51,661 bases of DNA, taken from NCBI GenBank assembly GCA_022791255.1, contig JAAVYR010000009.1, forward strand, positions 1 through 51,661. Reading direction: 5' to 3'. This stretch comes from Peptococcaceae bacterium. GTDB taxonomy: Bacteria; Bacillota; Dehalobacteriia; UBA4068; JAAVYR01. A model generated the notes under the pieces. That model saw only the letters and a list, made by a program, of their open reading frames with translations. It was not told the DNA's origin and ran no database searches. Below, in pieces: positions 44,291-51,661 of this stretch (positions are counted from its first letter, which is position 1; each line of letters begins with the position of its first letter). Made by a program: the position numbers and the translations under genes.

Positions 44291-45643
44291 ATGTTCAAGA
44301 AAATATTAATTGCCAATCGAGGCGAAATCGCGGTAAGGGTCATCCAAGCTTGCCGGGATATGGGGATTATCAGTGTGGCCGTATATAGTGAGGCAGATAG
44401 AGAAGCGCTCCATGCGCAACTGGCTGATGAGTCTATCTGCATAGGTCCGGCAAGAGCCAAAGATAGCTATTTAAATATGGATAATATTATTACAGCGGCG
44501 TTAGGTGTGGGAGCGGACGCAATCCATCCTGGTTTTGGCTTCTTATCTGAAAATGCTGTTTTTGCACGGAAGTGCCAGGAAGCGGGTATTGTTTTCATCG
44601 GACCTAGTCCTGAAACTATGGAAAAAATGGGTGATAAAATCGCAGCGCGGGAAACAGCGTTGAAGGCTGGTGCGCCAGTAGTACCTGGTTCTCATGGGGC
44701 TGTTGGCTCTTATGAGGAAGCAGAAGCCATCGCAAAAGAAATCGGTTTTCCGGTGATGATTAAAGCGTCGGCCGGCGGTGGCGGCAGGGGGATCCGCAAG
44801 GTAGACCGTATGGAAGATTTGCAGCATCATTTCCTCTCAGCGGCAGCAGAAGCAGAGGCAGCCTTTGGCGACGGCAGTCTTTATATCGAAAAGTTTGTAG
44901 CCAATCCTCGGCATATTGAGTTTCAAATCTTGGCGGACAGCTTTGGCACGGTGGTGCATCTGTTTGAACGGGAATGCAGCATCCAACGGCGCCATCAGAA
45001 GCTTTTAGAGGAGTCTCCATCTCCTTTCTTAGATGAAGAATTACGCCAGAAGATGGGGGCGAGTGCCATTGCCATTGCTAAGGCTTGCAACTATTGTAAT
45101 GCCGGGACCATTGAATTTTTGGTAGATGATAACCGGAATTATTATTTCTGTGAAATGAATACTCGTATCCAAGTGGAACACCCGGTAACGGAGTCTGTCA
45201 CTGGGGTGGACTTGGTGGTAGAGCAAATTCGTATTGCAGCAGGGGAGCCTATCTCCTTTGCTCAGGAAGATATTGTGCAGCGGGGACACGCCATCGAGTG
45301 CCGTATTAATGCAGAGGATTACACGCGGGACTTTATGCCTTGTCCGGGCACGATTATCGGGCTCCACACGCCTAGTGGGCCGGGAGTGCGGGTAGACTCT
45401 GCTGTGTATCAGGGGTGCACTGTTTCACCGTTTTATGATAGCATGCTTAGTAAGCTTATCGTTACCGGCAGCACGCGAAAGCAGGCCATCGCTCGGATGA
45501 AGCGTGCTCTTGCAGAGTATCTCTTTGAAGGGATTATTACCAATATTGATTTTCAGTTGAAGATTATTGATACACCGGAATTTATTGCCGGGGATTATGA
45601 TACCGGCTTTATCGAACGAAGCAATCTACTGGCCAAATCATAA
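44291..45643 (+). CDS. accC: acetyl-CoA carboxylase, biotin carboxylase
   Basis: This 450-residue ATP-grasp enzyme carboxylates biotin on AccB. It has KILIANRGEIAVRVIQACRDMGI at the N-terminus, the glycine-rich ATP loop KASAGGGGRGIRK, and EMNTRIQVEHPVTE near residue 285. AAGGAGAAA precedes the ATG. Confidence 0.96.
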   Translation: MFKKILIANRGEIAVRVIQACRDMGIISVAVYSEADREALHAQLADESICIGPARAKDSYLNMDNIITAALGVGADAIHPGFGFLSENAVFARKCQEAGIVFIGPSPETMEKMGDKIAARETALKAGAPVVPGSHGAVGSYEEAEAIAKEIGFPVMIKASAGGGGRGIRKVDRMEDLQHHFLSAAAEAEAAFGDGSLYIEKFVANPRHIEFQILADSFGTVVHLFERECSIQRRHQKLLEESPSPFLDEELRQKMGASAIAIAKACNYCNAGTIEFLVDDNRNYYFCEMNTRIQVEHPVTESVTGVDLVVEQIRIAAGEPISFAQEDIVQRGHAIECRINAEDYTRDFMPCPGTIIGLHTPSGPGVRVDSAVYQGCTVSPFYDSMLSKLIVTGSTRKQAIARMKRALAEYLFEGIITNIDFQLKIIDTPEFIAGDYDTGFIERSNLLAKS

Positions 45644-45679
45644 TCAGGCTAGATTAGGCTAGGGTAAGAGGTGCATGAT

Positions 45680-46534
45680 ATGCTCATTGATTTGTTTAAG
45701 AAAACACGTTATATTTCTGTAGATTTAGACTACAATGAACGTCAAAAAGAGTTGGGACCATTGGTGGTTTGTCCTTTTTGTAAGAAATCTATGCGGGCAA
45801 AAGAATATGAACAGCGGCTCCATCAGTGCCAACATTGCGGTAAATATGGTCGGCTTAACCCAGAACAGCGTTTAGCTATGACCGTAGATGAGGACAGCTT
45901 TCAGCCCATGAATGAAGGGGTCTATACTACCAATCCTCTGGATTTTGCAGGTTATGAAGAAAAGATAGCGACGCTGCAAGAGAAGACTGGCTGTACGGAA
46001 GCGGTAACTACTGGGGTGGGAACCATCTTAGGAGAAAAGGCTTGCATTGCCGTGATGAACAGTGAGTTTTTAATGGCGTCTATGGGCTCTGTGGTAGGGG
46101 AACGTTTGACGCGCCTTTTTGAGTATGCTACAGAGGAGCGGTTGCCAGTGATTATTTTCTGTGCTTCTGGTGGTGCTCGTATGCATGAAGGTATCCTCTC
46201 TCTCATGCAGATGGCAAAGGTCAGCGGCGCGGCAGGAAAGCACTCCCAGGCAGGACTGCTCTATATCACGGTGCTGACGGACCCGACTACCGGCGGGGTA
46301 ACGGCTAGCTTTGCCATGCTGGGTGATATTATCTTAGCGGAGAAAAATGCAACTATTGGCTTTGCTGGCCGGCGGGTTATTGAGGGGACCATTGGTACAG
46401 AGTTGCCAAAGGATTTCCAAACAGCAGAGTTTGTCGAAAAACATGGTTTTGTGGATAAAGTAGTATCCCGTCAGGAATTAAAAGAAGTTTTAGGAAAAAT
46501 CTTAAAACTTCATCGATTGGAGGCAGGGAATTAG
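45680..46534 (+). CDS. accD: acetyl-CoA carboxylase, carboxyltransferase beta subunit
   Basis: This 284-residue subunit has an N-terminal four-Cys zinc ribbon (CPFC ... CQHC), then the crotonase-fold carboxyltransferase with SGGARMHEGILSLMQMAK and FAGRRVIEGT. The ATG at 45680 has AGAGG eight bases upstream; an upstream GTG (45671) is the alternative. It pairs with AccA to move CO2 to acetyl-CoA. Confidence 0.95.
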   Translation: MLIDLFKKTRYISVDLDYNERQKELGPLVVCPFCKKSMRAKEYEQRLHQCQHCGKYGRLNPEQRLAMTVDEDSFQPMNEGVYTTNPLDFAGYEEKIATLQEKTGCTEAVTTGVGTILGEKACIAVMNSEFLMASMGSVVGERLTRLFEYATEERLPVIIFCASGGARMHEGILSLMQMAKVSGAAGKHSQAGLLYITVLTDPTTGGVTASFAMLGDIILAEKNATIGFAGRRVIEGTIGTELPKDFQTAEFVEKHGFVDKVVSRQELKEVLGKILKLHRLEAGN

Positions 46535-46536
46535 AG

Positions 46537-47355
46537 ATGAGTGGAGAACATAATAAAATTACTGCCAGCCAACGGATAGAAATCGTCAAACAAAAGACCC
46601 GTCCTAATGTGGTGGACTATATTTCTCGGATTTTTGATGACTTTATTGAGTTCAGAGGGGACCGGGCTTTTGGTGACGACCAGGCCATCTTAGGCGGCAT
46701 TGCTCGTCTGGGGGATTTGCCGGTGACGGTTATCGGTCATCATAAGGGGAAAAATACCCAGGAAAATATCGACTTTAACTTTGCCATGGCTCATCCAGAA
46801 GGTTATCGGAAGGCGCTCCGGCTGATGAAACAAGCGGAAAAATTCCATCGTCCTATTATCTGCTTTGTGGATACGCCAGGTGCATATTGCGGTATTGGCG
46901 CAGAGGAACGAGGGCAAGGGGAAGCCATTGCCAAGTCTCTCCAGGTAATGATGGCGCTGGAAACACCAGTGATTACCATCGTCACAGGGGAAGGCGGCAG
47001 CGGCGGGGCCTTGGGTCTTGCAGTGGCCAATAAAGTTTATATGTTGGAAAATGCTGTTTATTCGGTGATTTCACCAAAGGGTTTTGCCAGCATCCTCTGG
47101 AAGGATGCAACCCGTGAAAAGGAAGCAGCAGAACTCCTCAAGATGACTGCGCAAGATTTATATGAGGCTCATATTATTGAAGGTATCATCCCTGAACCAG
47201 AAGAGGGCGCTCACAAAGATGTGAAGCAAATGTGTAAAAACATCGAGGCTGTATTAAAAAAGGATTTGGCAGAACTTACGGCGAAAACAGGAGTAGAACT
47301 TGCGCAGCTTCGTTACGAAAAATTCCGTCATATGGGCGTATTCTTAGAACGGTAA
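46537..47355 (+). CDS. accA: acetyl-CoA carboxylase, carboxyltransferase alpha subunit
   Basis: This 272-residue carboxyltransferase partner of AccD has FRGDRAFGDDQAILGG, the oxyanion region DTPGAYCGIGAEERGQGEAIA and GEGGSGGALGLA. It begins two bases after the accD stop; GGAGG lies about 13 bases ahead. It is a little shorter than E. coli AccA, lacking part of the N-terminal helices, as is usual in Gram-positive bacteria. Confidence 0.95.
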   Translation: MSGEHNKITASQRIEIVKQKTRPNVVDYISRIFDDFIEFRGDRAFGDDQAILGGIARLGDLPVTVIGHHKGKNTQENIDFNFAMAHPEGYRKALRLMKQAEKFHRPIICFVDTPGAYCGIGAEERGQGEAIAKSLQVMMALETPVITIVTGEGGSGGALGLAVANKVYMLENAVYSVISPKGFASILWKDATREKEAAELLKMTAQDLYEAHIIEGIIPEPEEGAHKDVKQMCKNIEAVLKKDLAELTAKTGVELAQLRYEKFRHMGVFLER

Positions 47356-47403
47356 ATACCTATATAATATAGTAAAAATAAATAAAAAATAGGAGGGTAT
47401 ATC

Positions 47404-47631
47404 ATGTTAGAACAAGTAGCAAAAATCATTGCAGACCACTTCGGCGTAAATGCATCTGACATTACTTTGGAAACAAAGATTAAAGAAGATTTGAACGCTG
47501 ACTCTTTGGATGTGGTAGAGCTCATCATGGACTTGGAAGACGCTTTGGGCGTAAAAGTAGATGATGAACAAGCCGCTCAGATGTCTACTGTTGCTGATAT
47601 TGTAAAATATATCGAAGCAAACCAAAACTAA
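47404..47631 (+). CDS. acpP: acyl carrier protein
   Basis: This 75-residue acidic protein carries S34 in [10 protein letters not shown] as the 4'-phosphopantetheine attachment site. AGGAGG precedes the ATG. It is the last gene of the fatty acid operon, ahead of a strong terminator. Confidence 0.97.
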   Translation: MLEQVAKIIADHFGVNASDITLETKIKEDLNADSLDVVELIMDLEDALGVKVDDEQAAQMSTVADIVKYIEANQN

Positions 47632-47650
47632 TTCTATTTACAAATTACAA

Positions 47651-47690
47651 AAAAGCAGGAAGCTATTATTTTAGCTTCCTGCTTTTTATT
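47651..47690. terminator. bidirectional terminator between acpP and the CDF gene
   Basis: AAAAGCAGGAAGCTA pairs with TAGCTTCCTGCTTTTT. It serves the fatty acid operon (plus) and the convergent metal exporter (minus). Confidence 0.92.
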
Positions 47691-47695
47691 TGGCT

Positions 47696-48640
47696 TTAGT
47701 CGTCCTGGTGCTTGCCTTCTCCATAGGGGTTCACATGGACCATGCAGTGTTTTGCAGCGGGAAATTCTTTCTCTATGCTGTGATGAACGGCACTTGCAAT
47801 GTCGTGGGCCTTATATAAAGATAAATTGCCATCGGCTGAGATTTCGATATCTACATAAAACTTAGAGCCAAAGGTTCTAGTTTTAATGGAGTCTACCTCT
47901 ATGACCCCTGGTTGGGCTAGGGCTACTTCTGTAAGCCGGGTGATGATTTCTTCTTCGCAGGCAGTGTCCACTAGCTTACTGATAGCGTCTTTGGCGATGT
48001 CATAAGCAGTTTTTATAATCATCAGACAGATGACAAGAGATGCAATGGGGTCAAAAATGGGGAACCCCATAATAGCAGCTCCAATCCCCAGTAAACTGCC
48101 AATAGAGGACAGTGCGTCAGAGCGATGGTGCCAAGCGTCTGCTCGCAAGGCGTCAGAGCGGATAGCTTTAGCTGCTTTGATGGTATACCAGAACATGCCT
48201 TCTTTGAGTAAGATGGAGATAACGGCAGCGAGTAGCGCTATCTTTCCAGGGATAACCAGTTCACTGGAGTCTGCAAAGATTTTTTCCAGGCCGCTGTAGC
48301 CGATCATAAAGCTGGTCAGGAGCAGCATGGCGGCAAGGATAAGAGCGGCGATGCTTTCCATTCGTTCATGGCCATATTGATGGTCGTCGTCTGCTTGTTT
48401 ATTAGAGATATTGACACCGGCGATAACCACGACGGTACTTAAGATATCAGAAGCGGAGTGGATGGCGTCAGAAATCATGGCAGAGGAATGGGCGAAAAAG
48501 CCGGCAATCATTTTGATGATTACCAAAATTACATTGATGGCGATAGACCATAGAGAAACTTTATAGGCGATTTTTTCCTCTTGGGAAATGCCTGAGGCTG
48601 CCTTTTTTTCAGTTTGTTCAGCCTGCATTTGTCTGGTCAT
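47696..48640 (-). CDS. cation diffusion facilitator metal exporter
   Basis: This protein of about 314 residues has six membrane helices and a cytosolic C-terminal domain. Metal-site motifs are SDAIHSASD in helix 2 and DAWHHRSDALSS in helix 5, with the loop HQYGHERMES. CDF proteins expel divalent metals by proton antiport; FieF/CzcD-like substrates include Zn, Co, Ni, Fe and Mn. The upstream NiCo-type riboswitch points to cobalt or nickel. The ATG at 48640 has AGGAG eight bases upstream; the frame is open to 48661. Confidence 0.92.
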   Translation of the reverse strand: MTRQMQAEQTEKKAASGISQEEKIAYKVSLWSIAINVILVIIKMIAGFFAHSSAMISDAIHSASDILSTVVVIAGVNISNKQADDDHQYGHERMESIAALILAAMLLLTSFMIGYSGLEKIFADSSELVIPGKIALLAAVISILLKEGMFWYTIKAAKAIRSDALRADAWHHRSDALSSIGSLLGIGAAIMGFPIFDPIASLVICLMIIKTAYDIAKDAISKLVDTACEEEIITRLTEVALAQPGVIEVDSIKTRTFGSKFYVDIEISADGNLSLYKAHDIASAVHHSIEKEFPAAKHCMVHVNPYGEGKHQDD

Positions 48641-48717
48641 GGTAGGACTCCTTTGTATCACGAAATCGGTGTTTCTATATCGGTAAAATACTTAATTAAA
48701 GTATTGCTATGGGAATA

Positions 48718-48836
48718 ATAAAAAGAGCAATGACGGTAAAATCTCACATCATTGCCCCGCAAGCGAACTATCAAACGCTTGCTGCTCCTGGCTGTTTTCA
48801 GCTGGGAGCCCGGCTGTAAAGCCTACAGCCTGACTA
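48718..48836 (-). promoter_or_regulatory. NiCo (czcD-type) riboswitch and terminator
   Basis: Read on the minus strand, three hairpins form consecutively: GGCTGTA/TACAGCC (48830-48812), GCTCC-AGCTG/CAGC-GGAGC (48809-48784) and GCAAGCG/CGCTTGC (48782-48759). AGGAGCAGCAAGCG and CGCTTGCGGGGCA flank the last one. A terminator, GCAATGA/TCATTGC (48755-48727) plus a T-run, follows right before the CDF gene. This four-way-junction layout and gene context fit the NiCo riboswitch, which turns on CDF genes when Co or Ni bind. I judged this by eye. Confidence 0.7.
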
Positions 48837-48853
48837 AAAAAATAATTATTTGT

Positions 48854-48883
48854 AGTATAATAGAAAGAAACGGTAATTGTCAA
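48854..48883 (-). promoter_or_regulatory. promoter of the riboswitch-CDF transcript
   Basis: On the minus strand TTGACA (48883-48878) and TATACT (48859-48854) are separated by 18 bases, just upstream of the riboswitch hairpins. Confidence 0.7.
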
Positions 48884-48925
48884 TATTCTGTTTTAGAAAA
48901 CTAATTCAGAAAACGAAACGAAAAA

Positions 48926-49411
48926 TTAACAGGAATAGCAGGCATTGCAATTGCAGGGCGGATTGGTATCTTGTTCTTCCAGCATGACTTTGTATTGTTC
49001 ACAGCTGCAGGGCGGTGCAATGCAGAATTTATAGTTGCCCTTGCAATCGGTGATGGTTTGGGCCACTGGTTGATACTCATAGCACCCGTTGCATTCACAT
49101 TGTTTGCAGAGGGTGACACAGCAGCCTTCTAGTGGTTCTCCGCAGCAGTCTGTTACCTGTCCCCAGACGGTGACTTGGCTTATTCTTTGTTGTTGCAAGT
49201 TGATACGAACTTGACAAGTGTCTTGATTTACTTGGAAGCATTTACTGCCTCCGGGAGAATTGTTGCTGCAGCAGGAATTTGGGGTGTTGCAAGCGGTGCT
49301 GCCGGGATAGGGCGGATATGGTCTTGTCGGTTGGAAATGGTTAGCCCACATGTTTTGCTGCTTATTAAAAAAGAATGGTTGGGTAAAATAGGGACTCCAA
49401 GTGGTATCCAT
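48926..49411 (-). CDS. cysteine-rich protein, possible spore coat or surface protein
   Basis: This protein of about 161 residues has no signal peptide. The N-terminus is rich in aromatic residues, Asn and Pro (FNKQQNMWANHFQPTRPYPP). A Cys-rich middle and end follow (more than 20 Cys; SCCSNN, VTDCCGEPLEGCCVTLC, CKGNYKFCIAPPCSCEQY). The region ITVWGQVTDCCGEPLEG...CKGNYKF resembles a carboxypeptidase-regulatory-like beta sandwich. Such disulfide-rich proteins occur in spore coats, and the upstream DNA has a sigma-K-like promoter. The start is the ATG at 49411 with AAGGAG nine bases upstream. The function is unproven. Confidence 0.75.
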   Translation of the reverse strand: MDTTWSPYFTQPFFFNKQQNMWANHFQPTRPYPPYPGSTACNTPNSCCSNNSPGGSKCFQVNQDTCQVRINLQQQRISQVTVWGQVTDCCGEPLEGCCVTLCKQCECNGCYEYQPVAQTITDCKGNYKFCIAPPCSCEQYKVMLEEQDTNPPCNCNACYSC

Positions 49412-49443
49412 TGGTTTCATCTCCTTTCTAGATAATCTTACTA

Positions 49444-49470
49444 TATCTTATGCTTGTATCAAAAAAGAGT
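49444..49470 (-). promoter_or_regulatory. sigma-K-like promoter candidate for the Cys-rich gene
   Basis: On the minus strand CATAAGATA (49452-49444) matches the sigma-K -10 consensus CATANNNTA, and AC (49470-49469) lies 16 bases upstream, as in AC-N16-CATANNNTA. The match is short and could be chance. The rest of the 49412-49769 gap is very AT-rich and holds only the sulP promoter. Confidence 0.35.
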
Positions 49471-49715
49471 GACGGGCTATCTGATGTAATAAAAATTTTC
49501 TTTTGTTTGAGAATATTTTAGCAAGAAGAAACATAGTATAGAAGATGGTAAAATGATAGAATTTTTTTGAAAACAAAAGAGTAAAACTAAGTGAAATTTG
49601 GGAAAAAATAGATATTATGCGTAAATATTATTTATTATTGGATAATCATTTAATTTTCTTATATTTTATTATAATCTCATGTTTTTTTCTATTAGAAAAT
49701 AAAATTTTAAAAGCG

Positions 49716-49721
49716 TATAAT
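49716..49721 (+). promoter_or_regulatory. -10 element candidate for the SulP gene
   Basis: TATAAT at 49716-49721 lies about 49 bases before the GTG start. The -35 element is weak (TTAGAA at 49692-49697). Confidence 0.4.
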
Positions 49722-49769
49722 ATTTGTTATTAGTTTTCAGCCAGATGGCTAGGGAAAGGAAATGATTTT

Positions 49770-51428
49770 GTGCCAGTCGCATTAGGAAACATCAATTGGC
49801 GTGGTGTAAAAAATGATATTATTGCAGGGATTACCGTTGCATTTGTAGCGTTACCCTTAGCATTGAGCTATGGGGTGCTTTCTGGGATGGGGGCAGCTGC
49901 CGGGGTATACGGGGCGATTTTCTGCGGGATTTTTGCTTCTATCTTTGGTGGGACCAAAGCACAAATTTCCGGACCTGCTAGCGCTATGACGGTGGTACTT
50001 GCAGATACATATGATAAAGTGGGGGTAGAAGGCCTCATTGCTTGTATGTTGGCAGCAGCGGTCTTTCAGATACTCATTGGCGTTTTTAAGTTAGGACGAT
50101 TTATCCACTTAATTCCTCAGCCTGCCATTGTTGGTTTTACCAATGGGATTGGTATCCTCATTTTGATTAAGCAATATAAACATTTTATGGATAGTCCGAT
50201 CTTAGCTTTAATCGTTATTGCTATTATGTTTTTGCTTCCTTATGTAACGAAAAAAGTCCCAGCTGCTTTGGTAGCTCTGGTGGTGGGGACTGCAGTATCT
50301 ATGCTTTGGCTGCCTGCTAATATGATGGTTGGGGAAATCCCTATTGTTGTACCACAATTGCATATTCCCGATTTCACAGCCCTTGATTTATGGGTTATTG
50401 CGAAAACTGGTGCACTTCTTGCCATCTTAGGGGCTATTGAAACATTACTTTCTTCTTTGGTTGTTGATGAAATGACCAATACTGCTCACGATAGTGACCG
50501 TGAAATGGTGGGCCAAGGGATTGCAAACCTAGTATCTGCTGGTTTTGGGAACTTAATGGGTTGCGGTGCTTTGGTGCGTTCTGCGGTGGCTGTCAATGCT
50601 GGCGGTCGGGGACGGCTTACCGGTATCGTCCATAGTATTGTTTTGATTTTGTTGGTGGTAGTGTTTGGGCCTATTGCGGCGCGTATCCCTATGGCCGTTC
50701 TTGCCGGTATCTTAATCGTAACGGCTATCCGGATGATTGAATATAAAGAGTCTTATGTGATGTCTTCTGCTTCTAAAGAAGCCCAATTGGTCATTATCGT
50801 TACTACCATTTTGACGATTTTCTTGGATTTGACTACTGCTATTTTGGTAGGGACCATGATTTCTTCCTTCATGATCCTCATTAGCTTAGGGAATAGTTAT
50901 ATCAAGGAATATAAGATTGACTGTGAAGGGCTAGAACAGCGGATTAAATCTTTTACGGTGGAAGGTGCTTTGTTCTTTGGTATTTCCGATACCCTAGTAA
51001 ATACTATTTTGAAAAAAGCCAAAGGCGCGGATATCGTGCTCCTCAATATGCATAATACGGCTATCATTGACGCTACGGGCGTGGTAGTATTAGGCCGAAT
51101 TAAAGATAAATTAAAGGCAAAGGGGAAAAAGCTAGTTATTGCGGGCTTAAGGGAGGAAACTTTTGAGCAGTGCTGCAAAATGGGTTTCTTGGATGAGTCT
51201 GACCGGGGCCTTGCTCTTGGAAAAATCCCAGAGGCTGTCGCCTATGCAAAAGAATATGCTTGGACGACGCCTTCTCCGAAAGATAAAAAGAAGAAAAAAG
51301 ATAAAAACAAGGCTAATCCAGTTGCGGGTGAAAAAAAGACTGATACGGCTGGTGCTGTAGCTGGTGCGTCTGATTTACCTGCCGGTCAAGAGGAACAGCC
51401 GCAAAGCATAACTGAGGAAAGTAAGTAA
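49770..51428 (+). CDS. SulP family anion transporter with STAS domain
   Basis: This 552-residue protein starts at a GTG with AAGGA upstream. The SulP core has many membrane helices (DIIAGITVAFVALPLALSYGV, FGGTKAQISGPASAMTVVLA, NLMGCGALVRSAVAVNAGGRGRLTGIVH). The C-terminal STAS domain (about 400-500; VLLNMHNTAIIDATGVVVLGRI) is followed by a Lys-rich, disordered tail. The family moves sulfate, bicarbonate or other anions; substrate cannot be fixed here. It is monocistronic, with its own terminator. Confidence 0.9.
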   Translation: MPVALGNINWRGVKNDIIAGITVAFVALPLALSYGVLSGMGAAAGVYGAIFCGIFASIFGGTKAQISGPASAMTVVLADTYDKVGVEGLIACMLAAAVFQILIGVFKLGRFIHLIPQPAIVGFTNGIGILILIKQYKHFMDSPILALIVIAIMFLLPYVTKKVPAALVALVVGTAVSMLWLPANMMVGEIPIVVPQLHIPDFTALDLWVIAKTGALLAILGAIETLLSSLVVDEMTNTAHDSDREMVGQGIANLVSAGFGNLMGCGALVRSAVAVNAGGRGRLTGIVHSIVLILLVVVFGPIAARIPMAVLAGILIVTAIRMIEYKESYVMSSASKEAQLVIIVTTILTIFLDLTTAILVGTMISSFMILISLGNSYIKEYKIDCEGLEQRIKSFTVEGALFFGISDTLVNTILKKAKGADIVLLNMHNTAIIDATGVVVLGRIKDKLKAKGKKLVIAGLREETFEQCCKMGFLDESDRGLALGKIPEAVAYAKEYAWTTPSPKDKKKKKDKNKANPVAGEKKTDTAGAVAGASDLPAGQEEQPQSITEESK

Positions 51429-51464
51429 AGATTATTCTGGCTTTCAGCCGATAAAAGTAGCGAA

Positions 51465-51504
51465 TAAAAAAGCAGATAATAAAAAAATTATCTGCTTTTT
51501 ATTT
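51465..51504 (+). terminator. terminator of the SulP gene
   Basis: AAAAAGCAGATAAT pairs with ATTATCTGCTTTTT, followed by ATTTT. Confidence 0.9.
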
Positions 51505-51603
51505 TAAGATATGATAAAATAAATACAGATTTATCTGTCAAATCCTCTTAGAACCCTGATATATCAAGACTTCCCGCAGATTGAATGTTCAAACCTTATG
51601 TAA

Positions 51604-51650
51604 TTTCCCTTGTTTTTGCCCTTATGGGCTGAAACAAGGGAAACTTTTTA
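51604..51650 (+). terminator. second hairpin with T-run at the window end
   Basis: TTTCCCTTGTTT pairs with AAACAAGGGAAA, with an inner GCCC/GGGC pair, and CTTTTTA follows. No gene lies between it and the SulP terminator, so it may end an unrecognised small RNA or serve a unit beyond the window. Confidence 0.5.
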
Positions 51651-51661
51651 CTCCCCGCAGA

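Overview
The window looks like the chromosome of an anaerobic, low-to-mid GC Bacillota (Clostridia-like, or possibly Negativicutes). The signs are an oxygen-sensitive class III ribonucleotide reductase with its radical SAM activase, feoAB ferrous iron uptake, a tryptophan T-box, C-terminal SLH anchoring domains on secreted proteins, a FabK/FabZ-type fatty acid operon with a MarR-family (FabT-like) regulator, strong TTGACA/TATAAT promoters and AGGAGG ribosome binding sites. The species cannot be named from this sequence.

Layout. 1-181 is the 3' tail of a gene, followed by a duplicated gene end and a dispersed inverted repeat. 419-2179 is a Trp T-box and a stand-alone TrpB2-type tryptophan synthase beta chain. 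2201-7354 is a cobalamin riboswitch with terminator driving a 1574-residue secreted SLH protein that carries a DUF4430 (transcobalamin-like) domain, a probable surface corrinoid-capture protein. 7592-11823 holds a SPL-family radical SAM gene and nrdD-nrdG-dut behind a NrdR-box-like promoter. 11928-16607 (minus) is a complete branched-chain amino acid type ABC importer, livJ-H-M-G-F. 16912-37509 is feoA and a feoB gene cut in two by an approximately 18.1 kb integrative element. 37651-47631 is the fatty acid cluster: fabT-fabD on the minus strand, divergent from fabH-K-G-F-accB-fabZ-accC-D-A-acpP. 47696-51428 holds a CDF metal exporter under a NiCo-type riboswitch, a Cys-rich small protein and a SulP transporter.

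The element (17758-35901). A large serine recombinase at its left end has integrated into the feoB codons for Ala-Leu-Thr-Ile-Cys. A 15-bp identical core (GCAGATGGTAAGGGC) flanks the element, and joining the element ends reconstructs a roughly 50-bp attP with 11-bp inverted arms. Cargo: a 50-residue protein before the recombinase, a DUF262/HNH GmrSD-like defence protein, a second small serine recombinase, a two-gene surface operon, and a type I restriction-modification operon (regulator, hsdM, hsdS, hsdR) plus a DUF3788 protein. hsdS is frameshifted at an A8 tract.

The most interesting system is the surface operon at 22467-28495. Just downstream of the small serine recombinase lies a segment of about 100 bp bounded by perfect 19-bp inverted repeats. 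Each repeat is centred on a TT/AA dinucleotide inside a GAAAGT-NN-ACTTT(C/T) palindrome, as expected of serine-recombinase crossover sites. A promoter-like sequence inside the segment presently points away from the surface genes, so inversion would turn them on. The two genes encode a secreted BspA-like leucine-rich-repeat protein ending in a dockerin, and a secreted protein starting with a cohesin-like domain and ending in three SLH repeats. I infer a mobile, phase-variable cohesin-dockerin surface complex.
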